Assembly (NCBI GenBank): GCA_015039465.1
Contig: MU130698.1
Span: 262,883-283,898 of the forward strand
Direction: 5' to 3'
Origin: Phlegmacium glaucopus
Lineage: Eukaryota > Basidiomycota > Agaricomycetes > Agaricales > Cortinariaceae
DNA: 21,016 nucleotides
Under the pieces are notes generated by a model. The model had not been told where the DNA came from and did not search any database. It was given only the letters and a program-made list of their open reading frames with translations. Position numbers and translations under genes: made by a program. How positions within the stretch are numbered: the stretch's first letter is position 1; each line of letters opens with the position of its first letter. Positions 17,910-21,016 of this stretch are shown one piece after another.

Positions 17910-18223
17910 TATCGCATCAGTTAAAATCAGAATCACAAAACGACAGATCCGATGAATGGAACATAAATCATTTGTTGGCACTGTCAGAGGAGTGATCAGG
18001 CGGGCATCAGCAAAATGTCAATCGTTTCCGGGTTTCCGCTGGTTTCCGCTGGTTTCTTGGTTTCCGGAAACTTGAAAAGGAAATTTAGTACAAATATCGT
18101 ACAATTTTATTATGAGTTTACTAGTGCCTGAATCGACCCTGCAGCCGATTTCCGTGAAAACTGTGGAGAAACCTGTGGAAACTAAAATGCTAAAATACTG
18201 ATGCAATATTGCCCATGCTGTAC
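17910..18223. repeat. Diverged duplicate of the 15.2-15.3 kb region
   Basis: The plus strand at 17925-17998 ('agaatcacaaaacgacag', 'gaatggaacataaatcat', 'ttgttggcactgtc', 'gaggagtga') matches 15203-15270 ('cgaatcacaaaaacgaca', 'gaacggaacctaaatcgt', 'tcgttgacgctgtt', 'gaggagtga'). Further right, the roughly 105-bp repeats match 15472-15560. The order is the same in both places, so a segment of the degraded gene at 15165-15632 was duplicated to this side of the seven-helix gene. Confidence 0.65.
18024..18071. repeat. Short tandem repeat of about 10 bp (ggtttccgct)
   Basis: Four to five imperfect copies of ggtttccgct, ending in the palindrome gtttccggaaac. The resulting minus-strand peptide (SGNQETSGNQRKPG) is a by-product of the repeat, not a gene. 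Confidence 0.7.
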
Positions 18224-19198
18224 CTGATGATTAACACCTGATCAATTACCATCTTGACCCATCAATATGAGATGAACAATGATTGATGGCTGAATAGGAT
18301 GCTGCAGAAGATGAGATAATATTGCTCTACTGATGATTAACAATTGATCAATTACCATCTCAACCCATCAATGTGAGATGAACAATGATTGATGGTGGAA
18401 TAGATGCTGTGGAAGATGAGATTATATCACTTGCTGATGATTAACACCTGATCAATTACCATCTTGACCCATAAATACAAGATGAACAATGATTGATGGC
18501 TGAATAGGATGCTGCAGAAGACAAGATAATATCACTTTCTGATGATTAGTGTTGCCGAAGTTCAGTTCAGAACTGCTTCAGAGAACTGGAACTGGTTGAA
18601 CAGAACTGTGTGGAACCAACAGTTTGGTTCTCAGTTCTGAGATTTTTGAGATTTTGAGAACTGTTTGAGAACCAGTTAAAACCAGAACTGAACTGTCAGT
18701 AAATACAGGGGGTATCAGCACTAAATCCATGTAATATTAATTATAATTTGACTTACATTGGACCCACAATTCAACTGAAAAAAAATGATGTGACGCTGGC
18801 TTGCTAATTTTAGACAATGGATAAATTCTCAGTGATCTCACGCCAATCAGCAGTTGTGGACAGCCATTTATTGGACTTCCAAGCACCTAATACTACAGAA
18901 ATATGCATAGATGGTATTATTTGTGCATGAAATCTGATAATATAACATTATTTATAATTTTATGTAGGTCTAAAACATAATTTTAACATATTTCAATTTT
19001 TTGTAGTGGTTCTCAGTTCAAACCAGTTCTGGAACTGGACCAAACTGGCAAGAACTGGTTCTGCCAGTTCTCATTGGTTCCAGTTCTTGGTTCTTAAAAT
19101 TGAGGGTGAGAACCAGACCAGACCAAACTTTGGCAACACTACTGATGATTAACACCTGATCAATTACTATCTTGACCCATCAATATGAGATAAACAAT
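18224..19198. repeat. Tandem repeat of 104-106 bp, four units, the last split by a transposon
   Basis: Units start at 18224, 18330, 18434 and 18539 with 'ctgatgattaacacctgatc'. The fourth is interrupted after eight bases by the hAT element and resumes at 19142-19198, where a second insertion ends it. Each unit contains, on the minus strand, 'ttctgcag' followed by an exon-like stretch and 'gtgttaatcatcag', the same acceptor, exon and acceptor arrangement seen once at 15472-15548. The repeated piece is thus a former exon with its splice signals (peptide VHLILMGQDG), amplified locally. Confidence 0.8.
18547..19141. mobile_element. hAT-type non-autonomous element (MITE), 595 bp
   Basis: Terminal inverted repeats start TAGTGTTGCC(G/A)AAGTT, and the element is flanked by an exact 8-bp target duplication, ctgatgat (18539-18546 and 19142-19149). 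The neighbouring repeat units show the empty site (ctgatgattaacacc), confirming the boundaries. A TAGNG-type end with an 8-bp duplication is characteristic of the hAT superfamily. Both subterminal regions are crowded with agaactgg/ccagttct motifs in both orientations, typical of transposase-binding arrays. The AT-rich core (about 18700-19010) has no meaningful ORF, so the element depends on an external transposase. Confidence 0.88.
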
Positions 19199-19430
19199 TA
19201 GTGATGTAAAAGGCTCAGCTTCAAAGCTGCAAGCTGTTGAGCCAAGCTGAGCCATGTGAAAGCTGTACCAATGGCTTTGATGGCCTACAGCTTGGGCTTC
19301 ATATTTTGCAGGCCATGAGCCATGGCTTAGGCATGGCCTGGATCTGAGCCCAAAATTCACATATTTGGTAGTCTTAAGGGAGGAATTTGGACTTTTGATG
19401 ACTTGAAACAGCACTGTAACAGAATGTAAG
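19199..19430. mobile_element. One end of a second hAT-like element
   Basis: The fourth unit of the 105-bp repeat is cut at 19199 by TAGTGATGTAAAAGGCTCAG, a hAT-like terminus followed by clustered gctcagc/gctgagcc motifs in both orientations (to about 19350). No matching opposite end (expected ...catcacta) and no copy of the left flank taaacaat were found downstream, so the right boundary is unknown; the end coordinate marks only where the motif-rich part fades. The 84-aa minus ORF over it is a shadow. Confidence 0.5.
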
Positions 19431-19883
19431 TGATAATATCACCATTTACAGTCATTTTTTGGTTTGATTTCTGTTAAGTTTTAAGCAAGGGAAATGTCAT
19501 GGAATGGCTCTGGAATAGACAGAACAGAACCAGACTGTAATGGAAAGGACATTGGCCTCAGTGTATGTGCTGTGCCACCCAGCTCCTATGAATGTCCTGA
19601 TTTTGGAACCAGAAGAAGGAGGAATAAAATGGAAAGCTTCAAGGATTTAGGGAATGAACAAGAGAGGAGAACTAAGTTGATATTTGAAACTGAGGAAAAC
19701 ATACAAGTCTTGAGTACTTAAATAATAATAAGGAATAGCAACTGAATGTAAAAGATAAATATAAAGTGCTGCACTCTGCTCCCAAAAGTCCTGCATTCTT
19801 GGGTGGGTAATCCAATGCTGGTGTGCTGACTGATAATGGGAAAGTGATGACAAAGAAATAGTTGTTATGGTGATGATGAGGGG
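19431..19883. other. Interval without an accepted gene
   Basis: AT-rich. A 75-codon plus-strand ORF (19494-19721) and overlapping minus ORFs exist, but they lack splice-site context, promoter signals or recognisable motifs. The interval may be the interior of the element that starts at 19199. Confidence 0.4.
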
Positions 19884-19910
19884 TAGTGTTGCCAACGGCT
19901 AAGCTGATCA
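19884..19910. mobile_element. Third hAT-like terminus (TAGTGTTGCCAACGG)
   Basis: The sequence tagtgttgccaacggc repeats the first ten bases of the 595-bp element's end. A partner end (ggcaacacta) is not seen to the right in this window, so it is a solo or truncated end of a related family. Confidence 0.45.
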
Positions 19911-20050
19911 ATTTCAAATATTTTACTTTGTAGCCTCAAATAAATTAGTGAAAATTCTGAATATATTTGAGTGACTAGATATCTCTGAAAGCCAATGGGT
20001 CTCCTGCAAATGCTGAGGACTGTACACTCCCCCACATACTCCGCTGGAAT

Positions 20051-20156
20051 CCGGTGGAATTTACTGGACTCCAGTCCAGGATTTTTCAGTGTGACATAGG
20101 CCAAATTTGTCAGTCCAGTCCACTGGAGTCCAGTGGAGTCCAGTAAATTCCACCGG
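20051..20156. repeat. Inverted repeat, 23-bp perfect arms, 60-bp loop
   Basis: The left arm (20051-20073, beginning ccggtggaatttactggact) is the exact reverse complement of the right arm (20134-20156, ending cagtaaattccaccgg). The loop contains further gtccagtc/ggagtcc motifs. It abuts the minisatellite, whose unit shares the gactccag motif with the arms, so the inverted repeat probably seeded the repeat array or marks its end. Confidence 0.8.
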
Positions 20157-20410
20157 AGTCTTTCCGGACTCATTCCGGCAGACTCCGGCGGACTCCAGCA
20201 GACTCCACCGGACTCCAGCAGACTCCAGTGGACTCCGGCGGACTCCAGTGGACTCCGGCAGACTCCAGCAGATTCCAGCAGATTCCACCGGACTCCAGTG
20301 GACTCCAGCAGATTCCAGCAGATTCCACCGGACCTCCAGTGGACTCCAGCAGATTCCACCGGATTCCAGTGGACTCCAGCAGACTCCACCGGATTCCAGT
20401 GGACTCCGGC
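20157..20410. repeat. 10-bp minisatellite (gaYtccRSYR), about 24 units
   Basis: Consecutive 10-mers such as gactccagca, gactccaccg, gactccagtg, gactccggcg and gattccagca run nearly without interruption, with a single 11-mer (gacctccagtg near 20335). No unit contains a stop in any frame, so long frames of the type SSGLQQTPPDSSG open on both strands simultaneously. Those are artefacts of the period, not proteins. Confidence 0.9.
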
Positions 20411-20470
20411 ACCTTAAGTTAAACACTGATTATCTAATTAATAAAAAATATCTTAATTATAATTTTAAAA

Positions 20471-20547
20471 TGGCATCAGTGGGGGATTGAACCAGAGACC
20501 TTACCTATGTATTAAGGTGGCGCTCTAGCCAGTTACACTATAATGAC
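20471..20547 (-). ncRNA. Degenerate tRNA-like sequence (SINE head or tRNA pseudogene)
   Basis: The 77-nt minus-strand sequence has a pol III A box (tagtgtaactgg, 20540-20529) and B box (ggttcaatcc, 20493-20484) at tRNA spacing. The acceptor stem pairs six of seven positions (gtcatta with tgatgcc) and is followed by A. However, the T arm has two mismatches, the anticodon arm forms only four pairs with an eight-base loop, and the D stem is weak, so a functional tRNA is unlikely. Downstream in its own direction come an AT-rich linker (20470-20411) and the minisatellite, an arrangement resembling a tRNA-derived SINE with a repeat body. Confidence 0.55.
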
Positions 20548-20572
20548 TGTACTTATTGTAATAAAATAAATA

Positions 20573-20583
20573 TATTATATACA
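20573..20583 (+). promoter_or_regulatory. TATA-like element upstream of the plus-strand gene
   Basis: The sequence atattatatacac lies about 85-90 nt upstream of ATG 20665, followed by a pyrimidine-rich leader (cactccctggccctacttcc). Plausible core promoter by position. Confidence 0.4.
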
Positions 20584-20664
20584 CTCCCTGGCCCTACTTC
20601 CTAAATCGGTTGTAGCTGGGTTTCAACTTCCAACCCTCTGCCCACTCTCGCTTCGACGACCACC

Positions 20665-21016
20665 ATGGCACCTCGTACCACCCAATCTCACAACCGCAAG
20701 AGTACCAACGACGGCCCAACGACTCGCGGGTCTACCAATCAACCGAAGACACGCAAACGTGGGGAATTGGACCCCAACGAAGCCCCAAAAAAGTGCAAGA
20801 CCCGCCATGTCAACGACAATGAATCGGGTGGGGTTGACGACGTCGAACATCGGGCAGGGAAGGCTGCTAGACGAGCCAAGAAAGCTGGCAGGTGCGTTAG
20901 CACCTGTTTTCTTTTTTTTTTCTTTTCGTTTACTTATTAACTAATGTACTTTCGTTTCAACAGGAAAACCTCCAGCGCTAAAAATGCGGAGGTAGCTGCC
21001 CTCGAGACCAGTAACC
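20665..21016 (+). CDS. Basic, probably nuclear protein of unknown family (5' end only)
   Basis: ATG at 20665 sits in a strong fungal start context (ccaccATGGC). Exon 1 runs to 20891 and reads MAPRTTQSHNRKSTNDGPTT, RGSTNQPKTRKRGELDPNE, APKKCKTRHVNDNESGGVD, DVEHRAGKAARRAKKAG. A 72-nt intron (20892-20963) has donor GTGCGT, branch-like aactaatg and acceptor tttcaacag. Exon 2 continues R/KTSSAKNAEVAALETSN to the window end. The N-terminus is polar, without hydrophobic segments, and has several clusters of Lys/Arg (KTRKR, KKCK, RRAKK) that could act as nuclear localisation signals. No domain is seen in the first 90 or so residues. Frames that ignore the intron end within it and were rejected. Base composition is more GC-rich and codon use more regular than in the repeats to its left, as expected for a live gene. 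Confidence 0.7.

Noticed and set aside
18224..18540. CRISPR-like array
   Set aside because: The repeats are about 105 bp, contiguous, without spacers, in a eukaryotic context.
19494..19721. 75-codon plus-strand ORF as a gene
   Set aside because: No promoter, splice context or recognisable motif; overlaps opposite-strand ORFs and lies in probable transposon interior.
20061..20490. Long overlapping ORFs on both strands (up to 174 codons) suggesting a repeat protein
   Set aside because: They are produced by a stop-free 10-bp repeat and open in several frames at once; no start context, introns or unique sequence supports a gene.
20471..20547. Functional tRNA gene
   Set aside because: A and B boxes are good, but the T, D and anticodon arms do not pair properly and no credible anticodon loop forms; kept only as a tRNA-like element.

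Overview
The window looks like an accessory, repeat-rich stretch of a filamentous basidiomycete genome, most likely an agaricomycete. The evidence is eukaryotic gene structure throughout: 49-90 nt introns with GTRNGY donors, CTAAC-like branch points and YAG acceptors; TATA boxes 50-80 nt upstream of starts; and one complete six-exon gene of the seven-helix membrane protein family that is abundant in Agaricomycetes and of unknown function. There are no bacterial-type operons and no CRISPR. Nearly all long ORFs are shadows; real coding sequence is split into short exons, mostly on the minus strand.

Layout. About 335-13700 is a head-to-tail array of five diverged units (about 2.0-3.3 kb each; recurring landmarks at 346, 3625, 6779, 9495 and 11938). 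Units 1-4 each end with a minus-strand gene of the same unrecognised family, preceded by a TATA box. The copies in units 1, 2 and 4 are broken. The copy in unit 3 (8342-9142) can still be read from ATG to stop through intact splice sites. Unit 5 is truncated and carries a 514-bp PIF/Harbinger-type element that retains a piece of the transposase N-terminus. Units differ by private insertions, among them a remnant of the 3' end of a seven-helix gene (7187-7425).

13.7-16.35 kb is a graveyard of minus-strand exon fragments: the N-terminal domain of a GH31 glycosidase, cut off where the array begins, plus several unrecognised coding blocks with good splice signals. 16499-17739 is the intact seven-helix gene. 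17.9-20.55 kb is repeat territory: a partial duplication of the 15.2-15.6 kb region, a roughly 105-bp tandem repeat, a 595-bp hAT-type non-autonomous element inserted in it with an 8-bp target duplication, two further hAT-like ends, and a composite made of an inverted repeat, a 10-bp minisatellite and a degenerate tRNA-like pol III promoter. The window ends in the first two exons of a plus-strand gene for a basic protein (from 20665).

The genes do not form an obvious pathway. The shared theme is duplication and decay: amplification of a small lineage-specific gene family, insertion of short DNA transposons into the repeats, and capture of fragments of neighbouring genes. Gene models here were read by eye from splice signals and reading frame; no homology search could be run.
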